Of a stretch of 64,000 nt of DNA, positions 18,267 through 27,230 are shown piece by piece (position 1 is the first letter of the stretch; the number at the start of each line of letters is the position of its first letter). The position numbers and the translations under genes were made by a program. This DNA comes from Alphaproteobacteria bacterium. GTDB lineage: Bacteria > Pseudomonadota > Alphaproteobacteria > DSM-16000 > Inquilinaceae. The notes under the pieces were generated by a model that had not been told where the DNA came from, ran no database searches, and saw nothing but the letters and a program-made list of their open reading frames with translations. The stretch spans positions 124,001 through 188,000 of the forward strand of contig JANQGH010000100.1 of assembly GCA_028277405.1 (NCBI GenBank), in the 5' to 3' direction.

Positions 18267-18880
18267 CCTTCGGTCGCCGCCTGCTTGTCGACCTCGCCCT
18301 TGGCGACGCCGACCATCGCCGGCCGCAACAGCCTGCCGTGAAGCTGATAACCCGGCGCCATGACCTGCACGACCGTGCCGGCCGGCTTGTCCGTGCCCGG
18401 CATTTCGAACATCGCCTGATGAACGTTCGGGTCAAACGGCTCGTCGGCCGGATCGATTTTTTCCAGGCCGTTGCGCTCGAACACGGCGAGCATCTCGCGC
18501 TCGGTCGCGGCGACGCCCTCGGCCAGGGCTTTCAGGGCGTCAGCGGCGTCGGCCGTCTGGGCCACCGCCTCCAGCGCGCGGCGAAGATTGTCCGCGACAG
18601 TCAGCAGATCCTTGGCAAACTTGGAAATGCCGTACTTCGTCGCCTCGTCACGATCGCGCTCGGCCCGCCGGCGGGTGTTTTCCGCGTCGGCCAAGGTGCG
18701 CAGCAGCTGATCGCGCAGCTTCTCGTTTTCCGCCAGCGCGGCACGCAGATCATCCTCGACAGACGGTTCCGCCGCCTCGTCAAGGCCGTCCTGCAGGTCC
18801 TCGAACGGCGCTTGAGCGTCCGGCGCCGGATCCACCTCCGGCGTTTCGGTCTTGTTGGTCTTGGGATCGTTCTCGGTCAT
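18263..18880 (-). CDS. grpE: nucleotide exchange factor GrpE
   Basis: 205 residues. Acidic N-terminus, long coiled-coil segment (about residues 40-110; LRDQLLRTLADAENTRRRAERDRDEA) and the C-terminal beta domain with FDPNVHQAMFEM and VVQVMAPGYQLHGRLLRPAMVGVAKG. GrpE releases ADP from DnaK, whose gene lies 26 kb away with dnaJ. The start ATG at 18880 overlaps the hrcA stop in an ATGA arrangement, so translation is probably coupled to hrcA. The frame is open nine codons further upstream but those lie inside hrcA. Confidence 0.96.
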   Translation of the reverse strand: MTENDPKTNKTETPEVDPAPDAQAPFEDLQDGLDEAAEPSVEDDLRAALAENEKLRDQLLRTLADAENTRRRAERDRDEATKYGISKFAKDLLTVADNLRRALEAVAQTADAADALKALAEGVAATEREMLAVFERNGLEKIDPADEPFDPNVHQAMFEMPGTDKPAGTVVQVMAPGYQLHGRLLRPAMVGVAKGEVDKQAATEG

Positions 18881-19980
18881 GCGGCTCGATCGTCGTCCTT
18901 GTTCCAAAGCAGGCGGCCGACCAGACGTGCCGTGTAGTCGACCATGGGGATTATTCTCGCATAGTTCAGGCGCGTCGGCCCGATAACGCCAATGGCGCCC
19001 AATATCTGTTCTCGGCGATCCTTATAGGGCGCGATAACCAAAGAGCAACCGGCATGGTGAAACATGTCGTTCTCTGCACCGATGAAGATCTGGACACCCT
19101 CCGCGCCGCTGGTTGCGTCCAGCATGCGCAGCATGACCTCCTTGGCCTCCAGCGCGTCGAACAGGCCGCGAATGCGCTCCAGATCCTCCAGCCCGGTGAT
19201 GTTGTTCAGCAACTGGCCCTGGCCACGCACGATCAGCGTGCCGCCGGGCCGGCCGATATTGTCGCCGGAAGGCACGGCGAGGCCGGCCTCGACCACCCGC
19301 GCGGTCAGCGCATCCAGCTCTCCGCGATGTTTTTCGATCTCGGCCTGAATATCCTCGCGCAGTTCGACCAGCGTCTTGCCCGCGATCCTGGCGTTCAGGA
19401 AGTTCGAGGCCTCCACCAGCGACGACAAGGGCACACCCAGCGGCAGGTCCAGCACGCGGTTTTCGACGACACCGTCGTCCGTCACGGTGATGACCAGCGC
19501 CCGACCCGGAGCCAGATCCACAAACTCAATGTGGCGCAGGGGCCGATCAGCCTTGGGCGCCACAACAAGGCCGGCGCAGGCAGACAGGCCGGCCAGCGTC
19601 GACGTCGCCTCCTCCAGCATTTCGGGAACCGTGCGGCCCACGGCCGAGCATTGGACCGAAATGGTCTCCCGCTCGTCCTCGGTCAGGTCGCCGACCTGCA
19701 ACAGGCCCTCGACGAACAGGCGCAGCCCCAACTCGGTGGGCAGCCGGCCGGCCGAGGTGTGCGGCGCGCGCAACAGGCCCATCTCTTCCAAATCGGCCAT
19801 GACGTTGCGTACGGTCGCGGGGGACAGTTCCATGCCCATGCGGCGCGAAAGGTTTCGGCTGCCGATCGGCTCGCCGCTTTCGACATACGACTCCACGATC
19901 AGGCGAAAGATTTCGCGCGATCGTTCGGTCAGCCCCAAAAGGCTTTCTCGTTGGGTCATCTCCGGTGGGGTCAAAGCCAT
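18877..19980 (-). CDS. hrcA: heat-inducible transcription repressor HrcA
   Basis: 367 residues. An N-terminal winged helix (about 20-95) contains SRNLSRRMGMELSPATVRNVMADLEEMGLL and PHTSAGRLPTELGLR, both diagnostic. The GAF-like and dimerisation parts end with RLNYARIIPMVDYTARLV. HrcA binds the CIRCE inverted repeat, usually before groESL or dnaK. No CIRCE copy was found upstream of hrcA, dnaK or any other gene here, so its targets are probably elsewhere (groESL is not in the window). Operon with grpE, four-base overlap. Divergent from rph. Confidence 0.96.
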   Translation of the reverse strand: MALTPPEMTQRESLLGLTERSREIFRLIVESYVESGEPIGSRNLSRRMGMELSPATVRNVMADLEEMGLLRAPHTSAGRLPTELGLRLFVEGLLQVGDLTEDERETISVQCSAVGRTVPEMLEEATSTLAGLSACAGLVVAPKADRPLRHIEFVDLAPGRALVITVTDDGVVENRVLDLPLGVPLSSLVEASNFLNARIAGKTLVELREDIQAEIEKHRGELDALTARVVEAGLAVPSGDNIGRPGGTLIVRGQGQLLNNITGLEDLERIRGLFDALEAKEVMLRMLDATSGAEGVQIFIGAENDMFHHAGCSLVIAPYKDRREQILGAIGVIGPTRLNYARIIPMVDYTARLVGRLLWNKDDDRAA

Positions 19981-20074
19981 GTCTTCTCCTGGCCCCAGAA
20001 TTTGGGGATCATCGCCCGACCGATCAACGGCGCGCCAAGTACCGCCGATCCGGCCTGGACCCGATCACCGTGTC

Positions 20075-20104
20075 AGGATAGCGTGCGCCGCCAAACCGTT
20101 GCAA
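20075..20104 (-). promoter_or_regulatory. possible hrcA-grpE promoter
   Basis: On the minus strand TTGCAA (20104-20099), 18 bases, then TATCCT (20080-20075), about 95 bases before the hrcA start. Both hexamers match only four of six consensus positions, so this is a weak proposal. No CTTG/CyTATnT heat-shock pair of correct spacing was found in the gap. Confidence 0.3.
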
Positions 20105-20133
20105 AACCTTAAGAGCCAATTTTGGAGACCGCC

Positions 20134-20850
20134 ATGACGCGCCCATCCGGCCGCGCGCACGATCAGTTGCGCCCGGTTTCGCTTGAAATCGGGGTGAACA
20201 AATATGCCGAGGGGTCTTGCCTGACCCGATTCGGCGACACCCATGTGCTGTGCACGGCCTCGGTGGAAGAGCGGGTGCCGCCCTGGCTGCGTGGCGCCGG
20301 GCGCGGCTGGGTGACGGCGGAATACGGCATGCTGCCCCGTGCCACCGACCAGCGCACGGACCGCGAGGCGGCACGCGGCAAGCAATCGGGCCGCACCCAG
20401 GAAATCCAACGCCTGATCGGCCGTTCGTTGCGCGCGGTCACGGATCTAACCGCGCTGGGCGAGATCCAGATCAAGGTGGATTGCGATGTGGTCCAGGCCG
20501 ATGGCGGCACCCGCACCGCCGCGATCACCGGCGGCTTTGTCGCGCTGGCCCTCGCCTGCAAGCATCTGCGCGAGATCCGGGCCCTGAAGGACTGGCCGCT
20601 GACCGACCATGTCGCCGCCATTTCCTGCGGGCTCTATCAGGGCCACGCGGTGCTCGATCTCGACTATGCGGAGGATTCCTCCGCCCAGGCCGATGCCAAT
20701 TTCGTGCTGACGGGCGCGGGCGGCATCGTCGAGGTGCAGGGCACGGCCGAGCAGGAGCCGTTCAGCCGCGGCCAGTTCGATGCCCTGATGGGCCTGGCGG
20801 AAAAGGGCGTCGCCGAACTGGTCGACGCCCAGAAGGCGGCGCTCGCCTGA
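20134..20850 (+). CDS. rph: ribonuclease PH
   Basis: 238 residues, the usual length. A phosphorolytic 3'-5' exoribonuclease that trims tRNA precursors. Family motifs: MTRPSGRAHDQLRPV at the start, GDTHVLCTASVEERVPPWLRG, TAEYGMLPRATDQRTDREAARGKQ (phosphate-binding Arg and RNA-contact region) and EIQRLIGRSLRAV. ATG at 20134 has GGAG about seven bases upstream, while the open frame starts four codons earlier. The gene is divergent from hrcA, and rdgB and hemW follow downstream, a common alphaproteobacterial arrangement interrupted here by a reversed dehydrogenase gene. Confidence 0.97.
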   Translation: MTRPSGRAHDQLRPVSLEIGVNKYAEGSCLTRFGDTHVLCTASVEERVPPWLRGAGRGWVTAEYGMLPRATDQRTDREAARGKQSGRTQEIQRLIGRSLRAVTDLTALGEIQIKVDCDVVQADGGTRTAAITGGFVALALACKHLREIRALKDWPLTDHVAAISCGLYQGHAVLDLDYAEDSSAQADANFVLTGAGGIVEVQGTAEQEPFSRGQFDALMGLAEKGVAELVDAQKAALA

Positions 20851-20864
20851 CGGTCACCTGACGA

Positions 20865-21728
20865 TCAGTCGCGCAGATTGTCGATCAGGCTGGACGTATC
20901 CCACCGGTTGCCGCCCTTGGCCTGGATTTCGGCATAGAACTGGTCGACCAGGGCGGTGACCGGCACGCGGGCGCCGTTGCCGCGCGCCTCGTCGATGACG
21001 ATCGACAGATCCTTGCGCATCCAGTCCACGGCGAAGCCAAAATCGAACTTGCCGTCCAGCATGGTCAGCGCCCGGTTTTCCATCTGCCAGGATTGAGCAG
21101 CGCCCTTGGAGATCACGTCGACCACCTTGGCGCCGTCCAGCCCGGCCTTCTGCGCGAAATTCAGCGCCTCGGCCAGGCCCTGCACCAAGCCGGCAATGCA
21201 GATCTGGTTGACCATCTTGGTCAACTGGCCGGACCCGACGGGGCCTAGCAGAACGCAGGAACGGGCGAAGCAATCGATCACCGGTTGGGCACGGGCGAAG
21301 TCCTGGTCGCCGCCGCCGCACATCACGGTAAGGATGCCGTTTTCCGCGCCCGCCTGGCCGCCGGAAACAGGGGCGTCGATGAAGCCGATACCCTTCTGGC
21401 CGCCGATCTCGCCCAGCTCGCGCGCCACGTTCGCGCTGGCGGTCGTGTGATCGACGAAGATGGTCCCCTCGGTCATGCCGGCGAAGGCGCCCGTATCGCC
21501 CAAAACGACCGATCGCAGATCATCGTCATTGCCGACGCAGGCGAAGACGATCTCCGCGCCCGCGGCCGCCTCCGCCGGTGTCGGCGCGGCAGCACCGCCA
21601 TGTTTGGCCACCCAGGCGTCTGCCTTGGCGGCGCTGCGGTTATAGACGGTGACCGAATGACCGGCGGACGCCAGATGACCGGCCATCGGCGCGCCCATAA
21701 CGCCAAGGCCCAGGAACGCAACCTTCAT
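20865..21728 (-). CDS. NAD(P)-dependent beta-hydroxyacid dehydrogenase (tartronate semialdehyde reductase/HIBADH family)
   Basis: 287 residues. Rossmann motif FLGLGVMGAPMAGHLASAGH at the N-terminus, substrate motif FIDAPVSGGQAGAENG (near 120) and the catalytic Lys in GSGQLTKMVNQICIAG (near 172). DWMRKDLSIVIDEA near residue 240 is the usual C-terminal family motif. Members reduce tartronate semialdehyde, oxidise 3-hydroxyisobutyrate, or act on related acids; sequence alone does not settle which. The ATG at 21728 has GGAGAAGG just upstream; a further upstream start would include that site. It is inserted on the opposite strand between rph and rdgB. Confidence 0.85.
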   Translation of the reverse strand: MKVAFLGLGVMGAPMAGHLASAGHSVTVYNRSAAKADAWVAKHGGAAAPTPAEAAAGAEIVFACVGNDDDLRSVVLGDTGAFAGMTEGTIFVDHTTASANVARELGEIGGQKGIGFIDAPVSGGQAGAENGILTVMCGGGDQDFARAQPVIDCFARSCVLLGPVGSGQLTKMVNQICIAGLVQGLAEALNFAQKAGLDGAKVVDVISKGAAQSWQMENRALTMLDGKFDFGFAVDWMRKDLSIVIDEARGNGARVPVTALVDQFYAEIQAKGGNRWDTSSLIDNLRD

Positions 21729-21833
21729 TGCCTTCTCCAATGATACGCTAGATGCTGGAAACGGGTTTCGGGCACCGAGCTTAGCAGCGGGCTTCCCAAT
21801 CCGCCACGGCGCGATTACCTATGCCGTCGGCAG

Positions 21834-22451
21834 ATGATGACGACCATGACCAGACGTTTCAGCGGCGACACCTTGCTGATCGCCAGCCACAATCAGGGCA
21901 AGATCCGCGAGATCGCGGATCTGCTGCGCGACCGTGTCGCCTCGTTTCCGTCGGCGGCCGACCGCGGCCTGACCGACCCGGAGGAAACCGGCGACACGTT
22001 TCGCGCCAATGCCGAGCTGAAGGCGTTGACCGCCACACGGGCGACGGGCTTGCCGGCCCTTGCCGATGACAGCGGACTGGCGGTTTCGGCCTTGGACGGC
22101 GCACCCGGCATCTACTCCGCCCGCTGGGCGGAGCGCGACGACGGCGTCCGCGACTTCGACTACGCCATGCGCCGGGTAAATGAGGCGCTGGGCGAGACAA
22201 CCGACCGAAGCGCGCATTTCGTCTGCGCGTTGAGCCTGGTCTGGCCCGACGGCCATACCGAAACCGTCGAGGGCCGTGCCGACGGCACCCTGGTTTGGCC
22301 GCCGCGCGGGGGCAGGGGTTTCGGCTACGACCCGATCTTCGTTCCCGACGGTCACGCGGTCACGTATGGCGAGATGGACCCGGACGAAAAGCATGCCATC
22401 AGCCACCGGGCGGACGCGTTCACCAAGCTGCTGGCGCGCTGCTTTTCATGA
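21834..22451 (+). CDS. rdgB: XTP/dITP diphosphatase (RdgB/HAM1)
   Basis: About 205 residues. House-cleaning enzyme that hydrolyses dITP, XTP and ITP to monophosphates and keeps them out of DNA. Motifs in order: SHNQGKIREIADLL, PEETGDTFRANAELKA, LADDSGLAVSALDGAPGIYSARW (catalytic Asp), FGYDPIFVPDG and ISHRADAF. ATG at 21834 is used; an in-frame ATG at 21846 is an alternative. The stop overlaps the hemW start as ATGA, so the two genes are translationally coupled, as in many Alphaproteobacteria. Confidence 0.96.
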   Translation: MMTTMTRRFSGDTLLIASHNQGKIREIADLLRDRVASFPSAADRGLTDPEETGDTFRANAELKALTATRATGLPALADDSGLAVSALDGAPGIYSARWAERDDGVRDFDYAMRRVNEALGETTDRSAHFVCALSLVWPDGHTETVEGRADGTLVWPPRGGRGFGYDPIFVPDGHAVTYGEMDPDEKHAISHRADAFTKLLARCFS

Positions 22452-23704
22452 CCGACGGTCGCGGGACGGATACGCCGGGCTTCGGCATCTATGTGCACTG
22501 GCCGTTCTGCCAGTCGAAATGCCCCTACTGCGATTTCAACTCGCACGTCCGGTCCGAGGTGGATACCGACCGTTGGAAGCGCGCGCTGCTGGCCGAACTT
22601 GACCATTTCGCGGCCGAAACATCGGGTCGGCTGGTCACGTCCATCTTCTTTGGCGGCGGTACGCCGTCCCTGATGCCGCCGCCGCTGGCGGGCGCCGTGA
22701 TCGACCGGATCGCACAGCGCTGGGCGGTGGACGACGACGTCGAAATCACCCTGGAGGCCAACCCGACATCCGTCGAGGCCGGTGCCTTTGCCGACTTTCG
22801 GCTGGCGGGCGTCAACCGGGCCTCGGTCGGCGTTCAGGCATTCAACGACGAAGATCTAAGGTTCCTGGGGCGCCAGCACAGCGTCGCCGAGGCGCGCGGC
22901 GCGATCGAGCTTGCGGCGCGGCATTTCCAGCGCTTTTCCTTCGACCTGATCTACGCCCGCCCGGGGCAGACCGTCGCCGCCTGGCGACAAGAGCTGCAAG
23001 AGGCGCTGTCTCTGGCCGCCGGACACCTGTCGCTGTACCAGCTGACGATCGAGCCGGGCACGCGTTTCGCCACACAGTTCGCGCGCGGGGATATTGCCCT
23101 GCCCGACGAGCCAACGTCGGCCGCGCTGTTCGAAGAAACCCAAGCGATGACGCAGGCGGCGGGACTATCGGCCTATGAGATCTCGAACCACGCACGCCCG
23201 GGCGAAGCCTGTCGGCACAACCTGACCTATTGGCGCTATGGCGACTATGTGGGCGTCGGCCCCGGCGCCCACGGGCGGCTGACGCTCAACGGCGCCAAAT
23301 GGGCGACCCGCACCCATCGCGCGCCGGAAATCTGGCTGGAGCGCGCTGAACGCGATGGCCATGCCGAGCACGACCGAACATTCGTCTCAATCCGCGAGCG
23401 GGTCGAAGAGCTGATGATGATGGGCCTTCGGCTGGCCGAGGGCGTTCCGCACGACCGGATCGAACAGGAGACCGGTGGCCCGTGGGACCACTGGCTCGAC
23501 ACCGACCGCGTCGACGCACTAAAGCAGGCGGGGTTCCTGCTCAATGACGACCGGCGACTGGCCGCGTCCGACGCCGGCCGCCAACGCTTGAACGCCGTCC
23601 TTGAACACCTGCTGGTCCGCGCGCCGACCCCGCCCAGGGCCAGCAACGTGGCGTTAGCCGCTAAAGCCCAAAACCACCAAAGCTCGATGGCGCCGGATCG
23701 ATAA
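22448..23704 (+). CDS. hemW: radical SAM heme chaperone HemW
   Basis: 418 residues. The CxxxCxxC cluster motif is at residues 21-28 (CQSKCPYC) after the typical GIYVHWPF. Then come FFGGGTPSLM, ITLEANPTSVE, SVGVQAFNDEDLRFLGRQHS and YEISNHARPGEACRHNLTYW. The protein is related to coproporphyrinogen oxidase HemN, but HemW proteins are believed to deliver heme. The ATG at 22448 overlaps the rdgB stop; longer forms read through rdgB in another frame. The last 25 or so residues are an unusual tail that lies opposite the 3' end of the convergent lipoprotein gene. Confidence 0.94.
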   Translation: MTDGRGTDTPGFGIYVHWPFCQSKCPYCDFNSHVRSEVDTDRWKRALLAELDHFAAETSGRLVTSIFFGGGTPSLMPPPLAGAVIDRIAQRWAVDDDVEITLEANPTSVEAGAFADFRLAGVNRASVGVQAFNDEDLRFLGRQHSVAEARGAIELAARHFQRFSFDLIYARPGQTVAAWRQELQEALSLAAGHLSLYQLTIEPGTRFATQFARGDIALPDEPTSAALFEETQAMTQAAGLSAYEISNHARPGEACRHNLTYWRYGDYVGVGPGAHGRLTLNGAKWATRTHRAPEIWLERAERDGHAEHDRTFVSIRERVEELMMMGLRLAEGVPHDRIEQETGGPWDHWLDTDRVDALKQAGFLLNDDRRLAASDAGRQRLNAVLEHLLVRAPTPPRASNVALAAKAQNHQSSMAPDR

Positions 23705-24953
23705 CCACCGGGCCTTCTTCTGTCACCTCAAGCACGGCAAGGCCCCGTTCCGACTGGCCATTGGCGTCGAACCGGAACGGACCGTCCAGCCCGACAAAGC
23801 CGTCCGGATTGGTCAAGCCGAAGCTGTCGAAGCGCGCCGTGCCCGCTGTCGCGCCGCGCGACAGCGATACGGCCAGCGCCACGCCATCGTAGGCAAGCGT
23901 GACCAGGCGAGGTGGCGGGCCGCCATAGCGCTCCTCATACTGCGCATCAAAGGCAACCCGCAGGTCCGGCGACGGCGCGGCATACCAGGCGCCGTGCAGC
24001 GCGGGTTCGATGTTCACGCCGGCGCCGTCCCACTGGCCGGTGCCGACGATCTGGGTGTCGCGCATGCCATAGAACGGGATCAGCGGCGCGACCTGGCGCA
24101 GGCGCAAGCCGACATCGGGCAGCATGATGGCATCGAACGACCCCGCCGAAGCGGCCAGCGATTCGACCTGGGGCGAATAGTCCCGCGCCTCCGCCGGATA
24201 GCTGCGGTTGACGGTGACCGACGCGCCATAGCGCGGGGTCACGCTGCTCATCGTAGAGGCGATCAGGTTGCCGTAGGCCGTGTTGGGCGCCAGGACGGCG
24301 TAGCGGTTGACACCCCGCTGGGCGCCATAGGCGACGATCCGTTCAACCTGCTGCGAGGGCAGAAAGCCCATGACATACACATTGCCGCCGGCGACCGACG
24401 CGTCGGTGGTGAACGCGATCAGATTGACGCCATAGGGTGCCGCGACCTCGGCGGCCGGTCGGACGGAACTGCTGAACAGCGGACCGAGGATAAGCTCCGT
24501 ACCCTGGCCGATGGCGTTTTGGGCCGCCAGGCGAGCGCCCGTAGCCGTCCCGCCCGTGTCAAAGGGAATAAGCTCGAAGTCCGGGCCGGCCGCGTCGCGC
24601 AAGGCCATTTCGGCCGCGTTGAGCATGGCCTGCCCCAACTCACCGGTCGGACCTGTCAGTGGCAGCAGCATGCCGACGCGGACGGCATCCGGGCTGATTT
24701 GCCGGCCGAACTGGTCGACCGCGGGTCTTGGCGGCCTTGGCAGCTCCTGCGCGCCGATGGCCGGCGCTTGCGCCACGACACCGACGTTCGGTACGATTGT
24801 TCGTGTCGTGCAGGCGGCCGCGAGCATGGCGCCCAGAAAGACCACCATCAGGCGGCCCCACAGAAGGTGGCGCCAACTGGCCGTCCGCTCGGTTCGCGCG
24901 GCCCTGGACCGTTGAACCGGTCGGCCAAAGACTGCACATGCAGATACCGCCAT
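23661..24953 (-). CDS. LpoA-like penicillin-binding protein activator, periplasmic-binding-protein fold lipoprotein
   Basis: 430 residues. ATG at 24953 follows GGAGGGG by about seven bases; this resolves the start, since upstream ATGs at 24968 and 25034 have no site. A long positively charged n-region leads to a hydrophobic stretch and lipobox LAAAC near residue 48. The mature part is a type 1 periplasmic-binding fold (VGMLLPLTGPTGELGQAMLNAAEMAL; ILGPLFSSSVRPAAEVAAPYGV; YAVLAPNTAYGNL). This matches the LpoA/YraM C-terminal domain that stimulates PBP1A in enterobacteria. Divergent from rsmI, as in many Proteobacteria. Its 3' end overlaps hemW by 44 bases. Confidence 0.85.
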   Translation of the reverse strand: MAVSACAVFGRPVQRSRAARTERTASWRHLLWGRLMVVFLGAMLAAACTTRTIVPNVGVVAQAPAIGAQELPRPPRPAVDQFGRQISPDAVRVGMLLPLTGPTGELGQAMLNAAEMALRDAAGPDFELIPFDTGGTATGARLAAQNAIGQGTELILGPLFSSSVRPAAEVAAPYGVNLIAFTTDASVAGGNVYVMGFLPSQQVERIVAYGAQRGVNRYAVLAPNTAYGNLIASTMSSVTPRYGASVTVNRSYPAEARDYSPQVESLAASAGSFDAIMLPDVGLRLRQVAPLIPFYGMRDTQIVGTGQWDGAGVNIEPALHGAWYAAPSPDLRVAFDAQYEERYGGPPPRLVTLAYDGVALAVSLSRGATAGTARFDSFGLTNPDGFVGLDGPFRFDANGQSERGLAVLEVTEEGPVVIDPAPSSFGGFGL

Positions 24954-25023
24954 CGAAAACCCCTCCATGACCCGCCGCCGCGACAAACCGACCCCTAGCT
25001 CATCCGCACAGGATGGCCAAAGC

Positions 25024-25914
25024 ATGACAGCCACGCGAGATCATGGACGGGACACAAGTCTCGCGAGCGATCAGGCGCGGCCCGTTGGTCTTTATCTTGT
25101 CGCCACCCCTATTGGCAACCTCGGCGATATCGGGTTGCGCGCGCTCGATGTGCTGCGATCCGTCGACGCCATCGCCTGCGAGGACAAGCGGGTCACGGCC
25201 AAGCTGCTGTCGGCCCACGGCATCCGTACGCCGCTTGTCGCCTATCATGACCACAATGCCGTACGCGTGCGGCCGGCGCTGCTGGCGCGCCTGGAGCAAG
25301 GAGAGGCGATTGCGCTGGTTTCCGATGCCGGCACGCCGCTGATCTCCGATCCCGGCTACAAGCTGGTCCGGGCGGCCCGCGACGCGGAGCTGCCCGTCAC
25401 GGCCGTGCCCGGCGCCAGCGCGGTTCTGGCGGCGTTGAGCCTCAGCGGGCTGCCGTCCGACCGGTTCTTTTTCGGCGGCTTCGTGCCCAGCAAGGCCGGC
25501 CAGCGAGCGACCTTCTATCAAGAGCTGTCGGCCGTGCCATCCACCCTGGTCCTGTTCGAAACCCCCGCCCGGCTGGCGGCCAGCCTTGACGCGGCCGCAG
25601 CGCGCCTGGGGCCACGGCAAGCCTCTATCGCGCGCGAACTGACCAAACGGTTCGAGGAGGTTAGAGCCGGCACGTTGGCGGAGTTGGCCGCGCACTATCG
25701 TGCAGAAGGCCCGCCGCGCGGCGAGATCGTGCTGGTCATCGGTCCGCCCGTGCCGGACGCCGCGCCGGCCGACCATGACGTCGATGACCGCCTGCGCGCG
25801 GCCCTCGCCACCCAATCGCTGCGCGACGCCGTCGACACTGTCACGGCCGAAACCGGCCTGCCGCGCCGCACCATCTATCAACGCGCCATCGCCTTGAGCA
25901 AAGCGCCCGGCTAG
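25024..25914 (+). CDS. rsmI: 16S rRNA (cytidine-1402-2'-O)-methyltransferase RsmI
   Basis: 296 residues. A tetrapyrrole-methylase-fold enzyme that 2'-O-methylates C1402 of 16S rRNA. Motifs: LYLVATPIGNLGDIGLRALDVL, CEDKRVTAKLL, ALVSDAGTPLISDPGYKLV and PVTAVPGASAVLAALSLSGLPS, then FFGGFVPSKAGQR and RELTKRFEEV. The ATG at 25024 is preferred to 24967: it gives normal length, and 24967 would abut the divergent lipoprotein start region. Its stop TAG overlaps the GTG start of yraN by one base. Confidence 0.95.
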   Translation: MTATRDHGRDTSLASDQARPVGLYLVATPIGNLGDIGLRALDVLRSVDAIACEDKRVTAKLLSAHGIRTPLVAYHDHNAVRVRPALLARLEQGEAIALVSDAGTPLISDPGYKLVRAARDAELPVTAVPGASAVLAALSLSGLPSDRFFFGGFVPSKAGQRATFYQELSAVPSTLVLFETPARLAASLDAAAARLGPRQASIARELTKRFEEVRAGTLAELAAHYRAEGPPRGEIVLVIGPPVPDAAPADHDVDDRLRAALATQSLRDAVDTVTAETGLPRRTIYQRAIALSKAPG

Positions 25915-26288
25915 TGCCACGGCAAGGCAGACGGCAGGCCGAGCGTCGCGGCCGTCGCGCCGAGACGCTGGTCGCCTGGCTGCTGCGCGCGAAGCGCTAT
26001 CGCATCCTTCAGCGCCGTCTGCGAACACCTGTCGGCGAGATCGACATCCTGGCCCGACACCGGGGCGTTCTGGTGATCATCGAGGTCAAGCACCGCAAGG
26101 GCCAGGACGCGGCGCTGGACGCCGTGACGAGGCGACAGCGCGAGCGTTTGGAACGGGCTGCGACGTATGCGATCAGCCGTTATGGCGATGCAATCGCAGA
26201 TCGTGGCTTGCGCTTTGACGTTGTGGTGGTGCAGCCTTGGCGCTGGCCCCGGCACATAAGGGATGCTTGGCGGCCAGGAACAGGTTAG
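25914..26288 (+). CDS. yraN: YraN/UPF0102 family putative endonuclease
   Basis: 124 residues with GTG start at 25914, one base inside the rsmI stop codon. The family core is GEIDILARHRGVLVIIEVKHRKG, the D-(E/V)xK nuclease-fold motif related to Holliday-junction resolvases. The biological substrate of YraN is not established. Its position directly after rsmI is conserved across Proteobacteria and supports the call. The N-terminus is highly Arg-rich (RRQAERRGRRAE), consistent with nucleic-acid binding. Confidence 0.88.
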   Translation: MPRQGRRQAERRGRRAETLVAWLLRAKRYRILQRRLRTPVGEIDILARHRGVLVIIEVKHRKGQDAALDAVTRRQRERLERAATYAISRYGDAIADRGLRFDVVVVQPWRWPRHIRDAWRPGTG

Positions 26289-26348
26289 GCGGCCGGAAGG
26301 TCGGGGCGCGTGCCAACCCCCAAGAGGCACCGCCAACCGAGGCAAGGA

Positions 26349-27197
26349 ATGGAAAACAGCCAAACCATCAGCGATGGTCCGAGGGCGCTGCTGGCGCGTG
26401 CCGGGCAACAGCCCGATCACGAGCTCGACCTGGCCGAACTCGCGCTGGCGTTTGCCGCCTTGGACCGGCCGAGGGTCGGCCTGGATTGGTATCGCGATCA
26501 CCTCACCTTGCTGTGCGACGAAGTAACGAAGGTCGCGGCCGACCGTGACGACGGTTCGGTCGATGACGCGGCATCGGCCCTGTCCGGTGTCATCGCCATG
26601 CGCTACGGCTATCAGGGCGACCTCTTGTCGTTCGACGATCTGCAGAACGCCAACCTGATGCGGGTGATCGATCGCCGTAAGGGCCTGCCGGTCAGCCTGG
26701 CGATCCTCTACCTGCATGCCGGTCGGTCCCAGGGCTGGACCCTGTCGGGCCTCAACTTCCCCGGCCATTTCCTGATCCGCCTCGACCGCGCCGGTGAGCG
26801 GGCCATTCTCGACCCGTTCAACGGCGGCATCATTCGAACGCCGACCGACCTGCGCGAGCTGTTGAAGTCCGTCGCGGGCATCGAGGCGGAGTTGGAGCCG
26901 GCGCATTACGCGCCCGTCAGCGACCGGGACGTGCTGATCCGCCTGCAAAGCAACATCAAGATCCGACACGTGAAGGCGGAGCGTTATGGTGCGGCGCTAC
27001 AGATTTTGGAAGACCTACTGCTGCTGGCGCCGGACGAACCCTCCTTGTGGCACGAGGCTGGGCTCCTAAATGCACAGACTGGCAATCTCACTGCCGCCAT
27101 CAAGGCCTTGGAGCACGTGCTGACCCTGGGTCTGTCCAGCCAGGACGCCCATCGGACCGCAACCCTGCTGCAACGGCTCAAGGCCGACCAAACCTGA
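26349..27197 (+). CDS. SirB1-family transglutaminase-like/TPR protein
   Basis: 282 residues. The N-terminal two-thirds form the transglutaminase-like SirB1/YchA domain: RYGYQGDLLSFDDLQNANL, VIDRRKGLPVSLAILYL, and LNFPGHFLIRL with the conserved His. The C-terminal third (about 205-280) has tetratricopeptide-like helices (YGAALQILEDLLLLAPDEP, LLNAQTGNLTAAIKALEHVL). The biochemical role of the family is not known to me. ATG at 26349 follows GAGGCAAGGA; the open frame begins 13 codons earlier in basic, unlikely sequence. Part of the rsmI-yraN-SirB1-gshB run on one strand. Confidence 0.82.
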   Translation: MENSQTISDGPRALLARAGQQPDHELDLAELALAFAALDRPRVGLDWYRDHLTLLCDEVTKVAADRDDGSVDDAASALSGVIAMRYGYQGDLLSFDDLQNANLMRVIDRRKGLPVSLAILYLHAGRSQGWTLSGLNFPGHFLIRLDRAGERAILDPFNGGIIRTPTDLRELLKSVAGIEAELEPAHYAPVSDRDVLIRLQSNIKIRHVKAERYGAALQILEDLLLLAPDEPSLWHEAGLLNAQTGNLTAAIKALEHVLTLGLSSQDAHRTATLLQRLKADQT

Positions 27198-27230
27198 CCT
27201 GTCCCGACCGTTTTTCCGTGGATTCCCCCA

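Noticed and set aside
18860..20130. CIRCE element (TTAGCACTC-N9-GAGTGCTAA) near hrcA
   Set aside because: Searched by eye around hrcA, grpE and dnaK; no match, not even a convincing half-pair.
24966..24969. Face-to-face ATG codons for rsmI (+) and the LpoA-like gene (-)
   Set aside because: Neither has a ribosome site. Starts at 25024 and 24953 give normal N-termini and, for LpoA, a strong GGAGGGG site.
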